Of a stretch of DNA of 35,698 bases, positions 14,429 to 22,384 are shown one piece after another (position 1 is the stretch's first letter; each line of letters begins with the position of its first letter). Source of the stretch: a bacterium (GTDB taxonomy: Bacteria > UBP6 > UBA1177); contig JAGCUA010000022.1 in the NCBI GenBank assembly GCA_017963125.1, positions 1-35,698 of the forward strand, written 5' to 3'. Under the pieces are notes generated by a model. It searched no databases, was not told the DNA's origin, and saw only the letters and a list, made by a program, of their open reading frames with translations. The position numbers were made by a program, and so were the translations under genes.

Positions 14429-15507
14429 TATTTAGTTGCTCCCTTTTTCTGTTTTTTATCTTCTTCTGTTTCTTCAGATTTCGGCTGAGCCGTTTCCTTC
14501 AAAGGTTCGTCACCCTCTTTGAGCATATTGTGCTTTTCTTTGATTTTATAGACGATTTCCTTCATAAGTTCCGGATTTTCTTTCAAAGTTTTTGCGGCGT
14601 TGGAGATTCCCTGGCCGAGTTTTTCATCGTTGTATGCATACCAGCTTCCGCTTTTTACGATGATCCCGTCGGTTTCCGCGACGTTTATCATATCGGTGAG
14701 ACGGTCGATGCCTTTACCGTAGATGATATCGAAAACAGCCTCTCTGAAAGGCGGGAACATCTTGTTTTTCTGGATTTTTACTTTGACCTGATTGCCGATA
14801 ACGACCTCTTTCTCCTTGATGCTTGCGATCTTTCTGATGTCGATCCTTATCGAAGCGTAGAATTTGAGGGCGTTGCCGCCTGTCGTCGTTTCGGGGTTGC
14901 CGAACATAACGCCGATCTTGCTTCTCAGCTGGTTGATGAAGATGAGGCAGGTCTTTGATTTGCTGACCGCAGCGGTGAGTTTTCTCATTGCCTGAGACAT
15001 AAGTCTTGCCTGAACACCCATCTGGCTTTCGCCCATTTCGCCTTCGATCTCGCTTCTCGGAACAAGTGCCGCGACAGAGTCGACAACGAGAACATCGATC
15101 GCATTGCTGCGTACGAGGGTTTCAGCTATTTCAAGAGCCTGTTCAGCGTAATCGGGCTGGGAAACGACGAGCGAATCGACCTGGATGCCGAGTTTTTTTG
15201 CATAGTTGAGGTCGAAAGCGTGTTCTGCATCGATGAATGCTGCAGCTCCGCCTTTCTTCTGTGCTTCTGCGATCGCGTGAAGTGCGAGAGTCGTTTTTCC
15301 CGAAGATTCAGGTCCGTAGATCTCGATGATCCTTCCTCTCGGATATCCGCCGATACCCATTGCGATGTCAAGACTCATCGAACCTGAAGGAATAACGGGA
15401 ATGTCGATGTTGGTCTCGTCGCCGAGGATCATGATCGAGCCTTTACCATACTGTTTTTCAACGTTTTTGATGACGTTTTCAAGCATTTCTTTTCTGTTTT
15501 CTGCCAT
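14428..15507 (-). CDS. recA: Recombinase RecA
   Basis: A 359-aa RecA, the ATP-dependent strand-exchange protein that also triggers the SOS response. Walker [10 protein letters not shown] (65-73), [30 protein letters not shown] (Walker B and L1 region) and the L2 region [22 protein letters not shown] are all present. The C-terminal tail is rich in Glu and Lys, as usual. One local oddity is [10 protein letters not shown], where most RecAs have NK(V/M)APPF. GGAG lies 6 bases before the ATG and a promoter lies 31-59 bases upstream. Its stop overlaps the pilT start, coupling repair to pilus retraction at least at the transcript level. Confidence 0.98.
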   Translation of the reverse strand: MAENRKEMLENVIKNVEKQYGKGSIMILGDETNIDIPVIPSGSMSLDIAMGIGGYPRGRIIEIYGPESSGKTTLALHAIAEAQKKGGAAAFIDAEHAFDLNYAKKLGIQVDSLVVSQPDYAEQALEIAETLVRSNAIDVLVVDSVAALVPRSEIEGEMGESQMGVQARLMSQAMRKLTAAVSKSKTCLIFINQLRSKIGVMFGNPETTTGGNALKFYASIRIDIRKIASIKEKEVVIGNQVKVKIQKNKMFPPFREAVFDIIYGKGIDRLTDMINVAETDGIIVKSGSWYAYNDEKLGQGISNAAKTLKENPELMKEIVYKIKEKHNMLKEGDEPLKETAQPKSEETEEDKKQKKGATK

Positions 15508-15537
15508 TTTTCACTCCATTGACGAATATTACATTAA

Positions 15538-15566
15538 AAATTATGCCAAAATTATTGTTAAGTCAA
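15538..15566 (-). promoter_or_regulatory. recA promoter
   Basis: On the - strand, TTGACT (-35, 15566-15561) and TAATTT (-10, 15543-15538) are separated by 17 bases. The initiation site should fall about 20-25 bases before the recA ATG. The -35 region is embedded in TTAAGT-N12-ACTTAA, an inverted repeat that could be an operator. It matches neither the E. coli LexA box (CTG-N10-CAG) nor the Bacillus one (GAAC-N4-GTTC). Confidence 0.6.
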
Positions 15567-15583
15567 CTTTTTTTAACTTAAAT

Positions 15584-16201
15584 TTAAATTTCTTTGTTTC
15601 CATTCTCATTCTGCCCCTTGAGAATGACGAATTTTTCCAGTGCGAACTCAAGTTCCGCAACGCTTTTGTCAGCAGTGTAGGTGAGGAATCTGTAAATTAT
15701 CAGGCTCGGGATCGCAACGGTAAGTCCTGCTGCCGTAGTTATGAGCGCTTCCCAGATACCTCCGGCAAGAATCATTGGGTTTCCGCCGGCTTCAGTGAAT
15801 TTGTTGAAAATCCTTATCATACCGAGAACTGTTCCCAGAAGGCCGAGGAGAGGCGAGAGTGTCGCCATGACGCCGGGGATCGAAGTGTGGCTGTAGATCT
15901 CTTCAGTCATTTTCTTGGCATACATTTCAGTTGTCTTCTGTGTTTCGGTTTCAGACGCCGGGTCATCCAGAGTCATATATATCACGCGTGAAAAGAGGTC
16001 TTCGCCTTTTTTGGCAGTCTCTTTGAGATCGTTCCACGCATGTTTTTCCGCAAGGTGCATCAGAAGGTCGCCGTTGGAGATGATCCTGCTTTTTCTAAGG
16101 GCGAAAAGACGTTCAAGAAGAATTGCGACACTCACGATCGAGCACAGCAGGATCGGATACATAACGACCCCGCCTTTTGTGAAAATCGTAAAAATATCCA
16201 T
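15584..16201 (-). CDS. MotA/TolQ/ExbB-family proton channel subunit
   Basis: A 205-aa inner-membrane protein with the three-helix layout of TolQ/ExbB. Helix 1 is at about residues 13-33 (MYPILLCSIVSVAILLERLFAL), helix 2 at about 106-128 (IPGVMATLSPLLGLLGTVLGM) and helix 3 at about 145-168 (ALITTAAGLTVAIPSLIIYRFL). The signature SPLLGLLGTVLGM and the TTAAGLTVAIP helix are diagnostic. The family forms pentamers around an ExbD/TolR dimer and uses proton flow to drive outer-membrane work. No ExbD/TolR gene is adjacent: the next gene downstream is recA with its own promoter. It starts 17 bases after the nfnA-like gene and is the last gene of a long run. Confidence 0.92.
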   Translation of the reverse strand: MDIFTIFTKGGVVMYPILLCSIVSVAILLERLFALRKSRIISNGDLLMHLAEKHAWNDLKETAKKGEDLFSRVIYMTLDDPASETETQKTTEMYAKKMTEEIYSHTSIPGVMATLSPLLGLLGTVLGMIRIFNKFTEAGGNPMILAGGIWEALITTAAGLTVAIPSLIIYRFLTYTADKSVAELEFALEKFVILKGQNENGNKEI

Positions 16202-16218
16202 CGTTTACCTCATAAAAG

Positions 16219-17028
16219 CTACCTGATACGGCACTGGTGGTCTTTGTAAGTGCCTAATTTTTTTGCTAATTTTTCAAAATCGACCAGCTCGCCGTCAAAT
16301 TCCGGTCCGTCAACGCATGCAAATTTCGTCTGGCCGCCGATGTTTACCCTGCATCCTCCGCACATTCCCGTGCCGTCTATCATAAGCGGATTGAGGCTGA
16401 CGGTCGATTTTATGCCGAATTTCGCCGCTTCGGCTACGGTATACTGCATCATTCTGACTGGACCTGCGATATAGACGTGGTCGAACTTTCCCCATTTTTC
16501 AATGGCTGAGGCGATGAGGTCTAAAGCCAGCCCTTTTTCGCCCAGAGTTCCGTCATCCGATGCGATCATTATATTGGTCGCGACTTCTTTGACTTCTGAA
16601 TCCAGAATGAGGTTCTTTGCCGTTCTGAAACCCATGAGGACTGTCGTCCGGATTCCGAGTTCATGGTATCTCTGGATCAAAGGATAGAGCGGCGTGATCC
16701 CGATCCCGCCCGAAATGAAAAGAACGCTTTTGAAATCAGGGTCTATGTCGCTCGGCATCCCGAGAGGACCTAAAACGTCGCGGATCTCTGATCCTGCCGG
16801 ACTTCCGCAGATCTCTCTCGTGCTTTCGCCTATTGCCTGAACGATGAGAGTCAGTTCTCCTTTTTCGATGTCGCGTTTGCATATCGTGAGCGGGATCCTT
16901 TCGCTGTCTTCATTGAGATGGATGATGAGAAACTGCCCGGGCTGCCACATTTTCGCTATCTGAGGCGCCGTGATGACTATCTTGTGGATCCTCGGAGCTA
17001 TCTCGACGCTTGAAATTATCTTTTCCAT
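16219..17028 (-). CDS. FAD/NAD-binding [2Fe-2S] electron-transfer subunit (NfnA/SudB/PyrK-like)
   Basis: A 269-aa reductase subunit. The FAD-binding half includes WQPGQFLIIH and RIPLTICKRD, and the NAD-binding half LFISGGIGITPLYPLIQ. The C-terminal MCGGCRV ... FACVDGPEFDG supplies three Cys, matching the [2Fe-2S] loop of the NfnA/SudB group (GTGMCGGCRV, then DGPEFDG) better than that of PyrK. NfnA normally pairs with a GltD-like NfnB to shuttle electrons between ferredoxin, NADH and NADPH. No partner gene is adjacent here, so the pairing must be elsewhere or another partner is used. It lies 11 bases after the ompA-like gene and 17 before the exbB-like gene. Confidence 0.9.
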   Translation of the reverse strand: MEKIISSVEIAPRIHKIVITAPQIAKMWQPGQFLIIHLNEDSERIPLTICKRDIEKGELTLIVQAIGESTREICGSPAGSEIRDVLGPLGMPSDIDPDFKSVLFISGGIGITPLYPLIQRYHELGIRTTVLMGFRTAKNLILDSEVKEVATNIMIASDDGTLGEKGLALDLIASAIEKWGKFDHVYIAGPVRMMQYTVAEAAKFGIKSTVSLNPLMIDGTGMCGGCRVNIGGQTKFACVDGPEFDGELVDFEKLAKKLGTYKDHQCRIR

Positions 17029-17039
17029 GCTTCCTCTGA

Positions 17040-18410
17040 TCAGTCTGTTACGACGAAGAATTCGACTCTTCTGTTCTTGACCATGTCGGGTTCGGTGTCA
17101 CCGTCCGAAACGGGTTCCGCCGCGCCGATGATCTTGATTTTTATTCTGTTCGCTTCGACGCCGTTTTTGATGAGGACAGCTTTTACCGCATTTGCTCGTT
17201 TCTGTGCGAAAGCCTTGTTCTCATGCTTGTCGGTGTGGGCTTCGATCCTGATCTTCAGCATGAAGTTTCTTGTCAGGATGAGTGCGACTTTCTCGATCTC
17301 TACCGGATCTGCGATGTAGTCGGATTCGTGCATGAAGTGGACTTCGTTGGGAAGTTTTTCGCCTGTTTTTTCGGGCTGCTGCGGAAGGGCCGCCTGTTTC
17401 GGAGCCGCTTTCTTCGGAGCTTTTTTAGCCTTCTTTTCAGGTTTTTTCTCTTCCTGCTTCGGCTGTTCCTCCTGTTTAGCCTCTCTCTTTTTCAGTTTGA
17501 ACTCTTCTTTGTTGCGCTCGTCTTCGGGCGGAAGGACGTTCATGTTCCATGAAATTCCGGCATAGATGCGGTATTTGGGAACAGCAACCGCATTGCCGAA
17601 ACCGCCGAATGCGCCTGCGATGACATCGACGTTCGCAGGGGTCTTGAAACGGACGCCGCCGCCGAGTTCGATGTTGTCCTGAGCGTCGTTCTTGAACGGA
17701 GATTTTATCGAAGTGGCCGAATGGAATTCAGCGTTTATGTCAAGCAGTTTTTCGACTGCATGGACGTTGAGTGCGAGTTTGAGTCCGAATTCGTCGTCGA
17801 ATTTAGAAGTTGCGAAAGTCTGCTTCGGAAGGATCTGATAGAAAAGGTTGAGAGCCGCATCGACCCATTTCGTCTGCGTTCCGAGAGCGATAGCCGGACG
17901 GAACGTGAACTGGTTGCTTCCCAAAGCCGAGTGGATCTGTTTGCCGGTAGGAGCGGTGACTTCGGTGATTACCGACATCGATATCGCCTTATCGAAAAGG
18001 CTGAAAAGCTGGAATCGCGGAACAAGTCTGAGATCGCCAACGCCCGCTTTTGCAAGGGAGTCATCCTTGTTCCAGCCGTCGCCGTTCTCAAAAAGGATCA
18101 CCGGAAGTGAAACACCGAGATCGAACCATTTAACGACGCTGTAAAAGAACGAAATATCGGCTGCAAGCTGGTTTGCGATGACTTTGTTCTTTCCTTTTGT
18201 GCCGGAAACGACTATCGGTTCGTGCTGGTAATTCATAATGAAATCAAGACCGAACAGGCCTTCTTCAAGTCCTTCCGAACCGTAGACCGTTATGAATCCG
18301 TCGGTAAAGGGCGAAGTTTTGAACCTGTTGCCGTCGATCGCGAAGTCAGCGGAAAGAGTTGCCGCAAAAAGGAAAAGTACCGAAAACAGGAGAATTTTAT
18401 TCAACTTCAT
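17040..18410 (-). CDS. OmpA-family outer-membrane protein
   Basis: A 456-aa exported protein. Residues 1-21 form a signal peptide (ending AATLSADF). About 22-285 look like a beta-barrel with alternating hydrophobic strands, describing a channel-like or transporter-like barrel rather than the short OmpA barrel. A Lys/Glu/Pro/Ala-rich linker follows (about 290-350, e.g. EEQPKQEEKKPEKKAKKAPK). The C-terminal OmpA domain has RIEAHTDKHENKAFAQKRA and NRRVEFFV, the peptidoglycan-binding pattern including the Asp and Arg that contact diaminopimelate. It should link outer membrane and cell wall. GAGGAGG precedes the ATG. It lies 12 bases downstream of trpS. Confidence 0.92.
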   Translation of the reverse strand: MKLNKILLFSVLFLFAATLSADFAIDGNRFKTSPFTDGFITVYGSEGLEEGLFGLDFIMNYQHEPIVVSGTKGKNKVIANQLAADISFFYSVVKWFDLGVSLPVILFENGDGWNKDDSLAKAGVGDLRLVPRFQLFSLFDKAISMSVITEVTAPTGKQIHSALGSNQFTFRPAIALGTQTKWVDAALNLFYQILPKQTFATSKFDDEFGLKLALNVHAVEKLLDINAEFHSATSIKSPFKNDAQDNIELGGGVRFKTPANVDVIAGAFGGFGNAVAVPKYRIYAGISWNMNVLPPEDERNKEEFKLKKREAKQEEQPKQEEKKPEKKAKKAPKKAAPKQAALPQQPEKTGEKLPNEVHFMHESDYIADPVEIEKVALILTRNFMLKIRIEAHTDKHENKAFAQKRANAVKAVLIKNGVEANRIKIKIIGAAEPVSDGDTEPDMVKNRRVEFFVVTD

Positions 18411-18422
18411 TTTTTAACCTCC

Positions 18423-19403
18423 TCAATAAATATTGCCGACTAAGCCGACTGTTTTTTTGACTTCTTTTATTGTTTCGACCGCGGTTTCGCGTGCTTTTGC
18501 GCTTCCTTCCGCGATAACTTTTCTTACGTAATCCATATTTTTCTCAAGCTCGGCTCTTTTTGCCCTCATCGGGTCGAAAAATTCGTGGACCGCGGCAAGA
18601 AGTTCTTTCTTTGCGTGTCCGTAGCCGTATCCGCCGGCCGAAAGTTTCTCAGCCATTTCTTTAGCTTTTTCTGCCGGAACTATGAGTTTGTAGATGTTGT
18701 AGACATTGCATTTTTCGGGATCTTTCGGTTCTTCAAGCGGGGTCGAATCAGTGACGATCCCCATGATCTGTTTTTTCAGGACCGGATCGGGAGCGAACAT
18801 CTGGATCGTATTGTCATAGCTTTTCGACATTTTCTGCCCGTCGGTCCCCGGAACGATCGCGACGCTTTCGGGAATGAACGGCTCGGGGATCACGAAAAGA
18901 TCCTTCTGGTAGAAAAGATTGAACTTTTCGGCTATGTCACGTGCGATCTCAACATGCTGTTTCTGGTCTTTGCCGACCGGAACTATGTCGGATTTGTAAA
19001 GCAGGATATCTGCCGTCATCAGCAGCGGATAGTAGAAAAGCCCGACGTTTATCAGTTCTCCTTTCGCCGTTTTTTCCTTGTAGCTGTGGGCGCGCTGCAT
19101 AAGTCCCATCGGCGTGTAGTTGCCGAGTATAAACGCGAGTTCCGCTACTTCCGGAACAAGTGACTGCAGGAAAATCACGCTTTTTTCAGGATCAAGCCCG
19201 AAAGCAAGGTAATCAAGAACTATATTCCAAGTATTTTCAGTGAGTTGCGCCGGATCAGGCAGAGTGTTCAGCGTGTGGTAGTCAGCTATGAAATAGTAGC
19301 CTTCGTAATTTTTGCTCTGCATTGCCGAAAACTGCTGTGCTGCACCGAAGTAGTTGCCGAGATGCAGCGTTCCGGTCGGTTTTATCCCTGATAAAGCTCT
19401 CAT
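18423..19403 (-). CDS. trpS: Tryptophanyl-tRNA synthetase
   Basis: A 326-aa class I synthetase that charges tRNA-Trp. SGIKPTGTLHLGNYFGA holds the HIGH-like signature (HLGN, about residues 16-19), the substrate pocket includes HTLNTLPDP, and KMSKSYDN is an exact KMSKS motif (about 194-201). Length and order agree with bacterial TrpS. AGGAGG lies 5 bases upstream of the ATG. The gene sits inside a run of envelope genes with gaps of 12 bases on both sides, so it is probably co-transcribed with them. Confidence 0.97.
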   Translation of the reverse strand: MRALSGIKPTGTLHLGNYFGAAQQFSAMQSKNYEGYYFIADYHTLNTLPDPAQLTENTWNIVLDYLAFGLDPEKSVIFLQSLVPEVAELAFILGNYTPMGLMQRAHSYKEKTAKGELINVGLFYYPLLMTADILLYKSDIVPVGKDQKQHVEIARDIAEKFNLFYQKDLFVIPEPFIPESVAIVPGTDGQKMSKSYDNTIQMFAPDPVLKKQIMGIVTDSTPLEEPKDPEKCNVYNIYKLIVPAEKAKEMAEKLSAGGYGYGHAKKELLAAVHEFFDPMRAKRAELEKNMDYVRKVIAEGSAKARETAVETIKEVKKTVGLVGNIY

Positions 19404-19415
19404 TTGTCCTCCTAT

Positions 19416-20351
19416 TTAGCCGAAAGACGGCTCCCAGACAAGGTTTATGGAAAAAGTTATATAGTTCGATTCGTTATACATAAAATTGCCGTAAATTCCG
19501 CCTGCACCCGGTTTGTAGAAGGCAAGCGATATGGTTTTCGTCGTTGTGTTCCATGTAAGCTGTTTGCTGAAAGAGATGTTGTTGAAACCGATCCCGGCCC
19601 TGAACCATGAGTAGCGGAACTCAAAACCGGTGTAAAAGTCAAAGCCTTTAAGAGTCGTTCTCTTGTTCGTGAACTTCTCTTTGCCCTGCTGCAGGTGATA
19701 CTGCCAGCCGTTGTTGATGAAAAACATGTCAAGAATGTTGATCTCGGCGTTCCAGCTCAGTTTCCTCGGAATATCGCGTCCGTAGAAAGTCCAGACGTCA
19801 AGTGCTGCAAAACCCAGATTCACGAAATTCGTTATTTTGGCAGCAATGCCGATGTCGAATGAATGGGAATTCGTGTCTTTGTTCTGTGTCGGAGCGAAAT
19901 CACCAATGTAGTTGTTGAGGTTTATCCCGCCGAAAATGTGTCCCGGCCAGATCGGAAAGCCGAAGTTCGTCTTGATGTGGTGGAGTCCGTAGTTGTATGA
20001 ATACATGATCCCGCCGCCTACGGCTGTGGTCGCAGAGTCACTGACCGATACCGACATCGCTTCGACGAACTGGTAGAGTGCCGTGACGCTGAACATATTG
20101 TTGAGCATTATCGCTGCAGGGTTCATTACAAAGTGCGCATTGTGACTGAGCAGAGCACCGCAACCCTTGCCGCAGTTCTGCGTATCTATCGCGTGTCTGA
20201 GCTCACGTGAACGGTTCCCCCACGAAGTGTCCGAAACGGGTGAGAGGGGATCCTCCATGTACCATCTGTCGTCGTCATCCGCAAAAAGAGCCGATGAGAT
20301 CAGAAGAAAAGCGATAAGGAGAAATATTTTTCGTCTGCAGATAAATTCCAA
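19416..20351 (-). CDS. Predicted outer-membrane beta-barrel protein, 311 aa
   Basis: The specific family is not recognised. A basic start (MEFICRRK), a hydrophobic core and ALFAD give a signal peptide of about 24 residues. The rest alternates aromatic and polar residues in strand-like blocks and ends ITFSINLVWEPSFG, as in beta-barrels of the PorV/FadL-like kind. MNPAAI near residue 77 is reminiscent of the conserved motif region of such barrels. Two Cys (NCGKGCG, about 59-65) may form a disulfide. The start is a TTG at 20351 with AGGAGG 6 bases upstream. It overlaps the 3' end of the kinase gene by 52 bases and is the only start that keeps the signal peptide. Confidence 0.75.
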   Translation of the reverse strand: MEFICRRKIFLLIAFLLISSALFADDDDRWYMEDPLSPVSDTSWGNRSRELRHAIDTQNCGKGCGALLSHNAHFVMNPAAIMLNNMFSVTALYQFVEAMSVSVSDSATTAVGGGIMYSYNYGLHHIKTNFGFPIWPGHIFGGINLNNYIGDFAPTQNKDTNSHSFDIGIAAKITNFVNLGFAALDVWTFYGRDIPRKLSWNAEINILDMFFINNGWQYHLQQGKEKFTNKRTTLKGFDFYTGFEFRYSWFRAGIGFNNISFSKQLTWNTTTKTISLAFYKPGAGGIYGNFMYNESNYITFSINLVWEPSFG

Positions 20352-20917
20352 GTAAAACCTCCTTCTTTGGAAGCGAGTTCTATCATGTACAGGCCGAGTC
20401 CGGAGCCTTGAGCCGAAGGTCCTTTGACGAACGGTTTAGAAAGCTCTTCTTTTGTTCTGCCGATGTTTTTCAGGGAAGACGGATCGTAGTCGTTCGTAAA
20501 AACGATAGTCTTCTCATCGGCGATATTTATTGAAAATTCGTTCCGGCCGTGCATTTTCCAGTTCATCACGATCTCGTCGATAACGGTCGAGAGCAGTTTT
20601 TTGTTTTTTATCGTGTCTATCGACTGATAGTTTTTGTTTTCGATCGAAGCGGAAATTCCCTCTTTCCGGCATTTTTCCTTGATGTCGTAGACAAATTCCG
20701 TGAATTCGTAGGGTTCACTGTCGTTTCCGCAGTTTATGATCCTTGCGATCCTGCCGAGCTGGCGTCCGAGCCTTTCGCCGCGGGTGACCCTTGCTGAGAT
20801 CACTTCATCTTCAAGATATTCGATATGTTCGAGCGGCGTCATTATGTTGACTATCTCGTGTCCTGCTTTTATCAGGAAGTCGCAGAAAGCTGTTTTGCAG
20901 TTACTGTCACTGTTCAT
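20300..20917 (-). CDS. Cytosolic histidine-kinase-like ATPase
   Basis: A 205-aa GHKL-type protein. AGHEIVNIMTPLEHIEYLE (H20) resembles the phosphoacceptor H-box (H-E-x-x-N/x-x-x-PL). The C-terminal ATPase part has an N-box (VIDEIVMNWKMHG), a G1-like stretch (IVFTNDYDP), the F-box region SKPFVKG and G2 GSGLGLYMI. There is no sensor domain or membrane helix, so it needs a partner to receive signals. No response regulator is adjacent. The ATG at 20917 is preferred over a TTG at 20935 because AGAGG lies 8 bases upstream; it overlaps the transglutaminase gene by 11 bases. Its 3' end overlaps the barrel gene, so the three genes are translationally linked. Confidence 0.82.
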   Translation of the reverse strand: MNSDSNCKTAFCDFLIKAGHEIVNIMTPLEHIEYLEDEVISARVTRGERLGRQLGRIARIINCGNDSEPYEFTEFVYDIKEKCRKEGISASIENKNYQSIDTIKNKKLLSTVIDEIVMNWKMHGRNEFSINIADEKTIVFTNDYDPSSLKNIGRTKEELSKPFVKGPSAQGSGLGLYMIELASKEGGFTWNLSADEKYFSLSLFF

Positions 20918-22289
20918 TTGAAAAGCCTCTGACAAAAATTTCGGTGTTGTTCAGAAATCTCAGAACGGAAAGAGAGACATTTTCTCGCGATCTGCTGTCT
21001 GAGCCGCCGTAAATCAGCGTTATTCTTGATGAATCAGCCGGAACTATGTCGAAAGTCGAATCTATCGTCACCCATTTTCCGTCAGCGAAAGCTTCGTTCC
21101 AGTTGTGAAAGAAAAATTCTCCGTCAGGGTTCATGACTACGCCGTAGACCATTTTCGTCGGGATCCCTGCTGCACGCGACAGCGCCGCGAAAAGTGCCGA
21201 ATGTTCTGTGCAGTCTCCGCTTTTCTTCCGAAGAACTTCGCCTGCCGACATATTTCCGTGGTTGTAGTTCTTGCTGCTTATGTGCTTGTAAACGAATTTC
21301 GCTATCCGGTTAACCATTTCCGTCTGGTTCGGTGCTCCGAGGACGATTTTCTGCGCTGCCCGGATGATCTCGGGATTGTTACTGTCCTCGATGATATTGG
21401 ACTGAGTGTCATCCGGAGCCGGAATATTCCTGCACTTCGATGCATCGAAAGTGACAACGAGAGTGTTTTCTCCCGCTTTTTTCTGAAAACAGGTTTCGGG
21501 AATGGATGCGAAATCGCCGTTTTTGATCTGGAACGTGGTGTTCTTTGCCTTACGCGGTGATTTTACCGTGATCCCTTTGTTCAGAAGTTTGGTATTCTGC
21601 AGGATGTCGGGATTTCCTGAGGTTCGTGTCTCTTTTGCTTCCGGCAGAGATTCGAGAGTGTAGACGATAAGTCCGTTCTGGATCTCTGAGCGCAGCACCT
21701 TTCCGCCTGAAACTGTGTATTTTATCGGAATCCCCTGAAATATTACGGTTGCCGAAACAGTTCCGTCAGCGTTTTTCGAAGCAGAGTAGGAAATTTCGCT
21801 TTCAGTAAGGCTTTCTTCGGAAATTATTGAAGTTTTACCACCTTTTAGAAGTGTTTCGGAGCTCAGTTTCCTGAAGATCATACCAAAGAACACTGTGTTT
21901 TTAGGCATCTGAAAACTTGAAGTCTCCCTGTTTCCGTTTTTCGAGAGAGATGTCTCGAAAGTGCCGTTTCTGTTTATGCCTTCGACGAAGATCTTCGAGC
22001 CGCCTTCCGATATTTCGCCTTTTATCCGCTTAGGTTCAAAGGTCCTGCAGTCTGCTGAAAGGGTAAGATCCGATTTTATCGTCATCGAATCTACGCCGCG
22101 TGCGAGACTCATCTCGGAAACCGAGTGCATGGTGAGTTCGCAGCTTCCGTCTGCTGCATTTGCCTGGCTCCATGTCTCGGTGCTTCTGCCTATTTCTGCT
22201 CCCATCATCGAAATTTTATAGACATTCGTCTCCGCGAAAACGAAAAATGTGAAAAAGAGTGTTGAAAACAGAAAAACCGGTTTGCTCAT
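20907..22289 (-). CDS. Exported transglutaminase-like protein
   Basis: A 460-aa protein with a signal peptide (residues 1-19, ending FFVFAE). Residues 20 to about 240 look like a beta-rich domain of unknown type. The C-terminal transglutaminase-like domain has the full triad: Cys360 in SGDCTEHSALF, His in FFHNWNEAF and Asp in VTIDSTFD. It is expected to act in the periplasm or at the cell surface on peptides or amide bonds; relatives include proteases as well as cross-linkers. It heads the run down to the exbB-like gene and has its own sigma-70-like promoter 25-52 bases before the ATG. Confidence 0.88.
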   Translation of the reverse strand: MSKPVFLFSTLFFTFFVFAETNVYKISMMGAEIGRSTETWSQANAADGSCELTMHSVSEMSLARGVDSMTIKSDLTLSADCRTFEPKRIKGEISEGGSKIFVEGINRNGTFETSLSKNGNRETSSFQMPKNTVFFGMIFRKLSSETLLKGGKTSIISEESLTESEISYSASKNADGTVSATVIFQGIPIKYTVSGGKVLRSEIQNGLIVYTLESLPEAKETRTSGNPDILQNTKLLNKGITVKSPRKAKNTTFQIKNGDFASIPETCFQKKAGENTLVVTFDASKCRNIPAPDDTQSNIIEDSNNPEIIRAAQKIVLGAPNQTEMVNRIAKFVYKHISSKNYNHGNMSAGEVLRKKSGDCTEHSALFAALSRAAGIPTKMVYGVVMNPDGEFFFHNWNEAFADGKWVTIDSTFDIVPADSSRITLIYGGSDSRSRENVSLSVLRFLNNTEIFVRGFSNEQ

Positions 22290-22313
22290 TTATGCCCCGC
22301 CAAAAAACCGCCT

Positions 22314-22341
22314 ATTATCTTTAAAATATAATTAAATGCAA
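22314..22341 (-). promoter_or_regulatory. Sigma-70-like promoter of the transglutaminase run
   Basis: On the - strand, TTGCAT (22341-22336) and GATAAT (22319-22314) are separated by 16 bases. Initiation would fall about 18 bases before the ATG at 22289. The 5' flank ACTTGCATTTA is shared with the promoter at 30365-30392. Confidence 0.65.
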
Positions 22342-22384
22342 GTAAATCGCGCGCGAGGTCGTTTTGTGACTAAATCGCAGAAAA

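Noticed and set aside
14326..14958. 210-codon + strand frame across recA and pilT
   Set aside because: It is antisense to two certain genes; the Phe-rich composition is typical of shadow frames.
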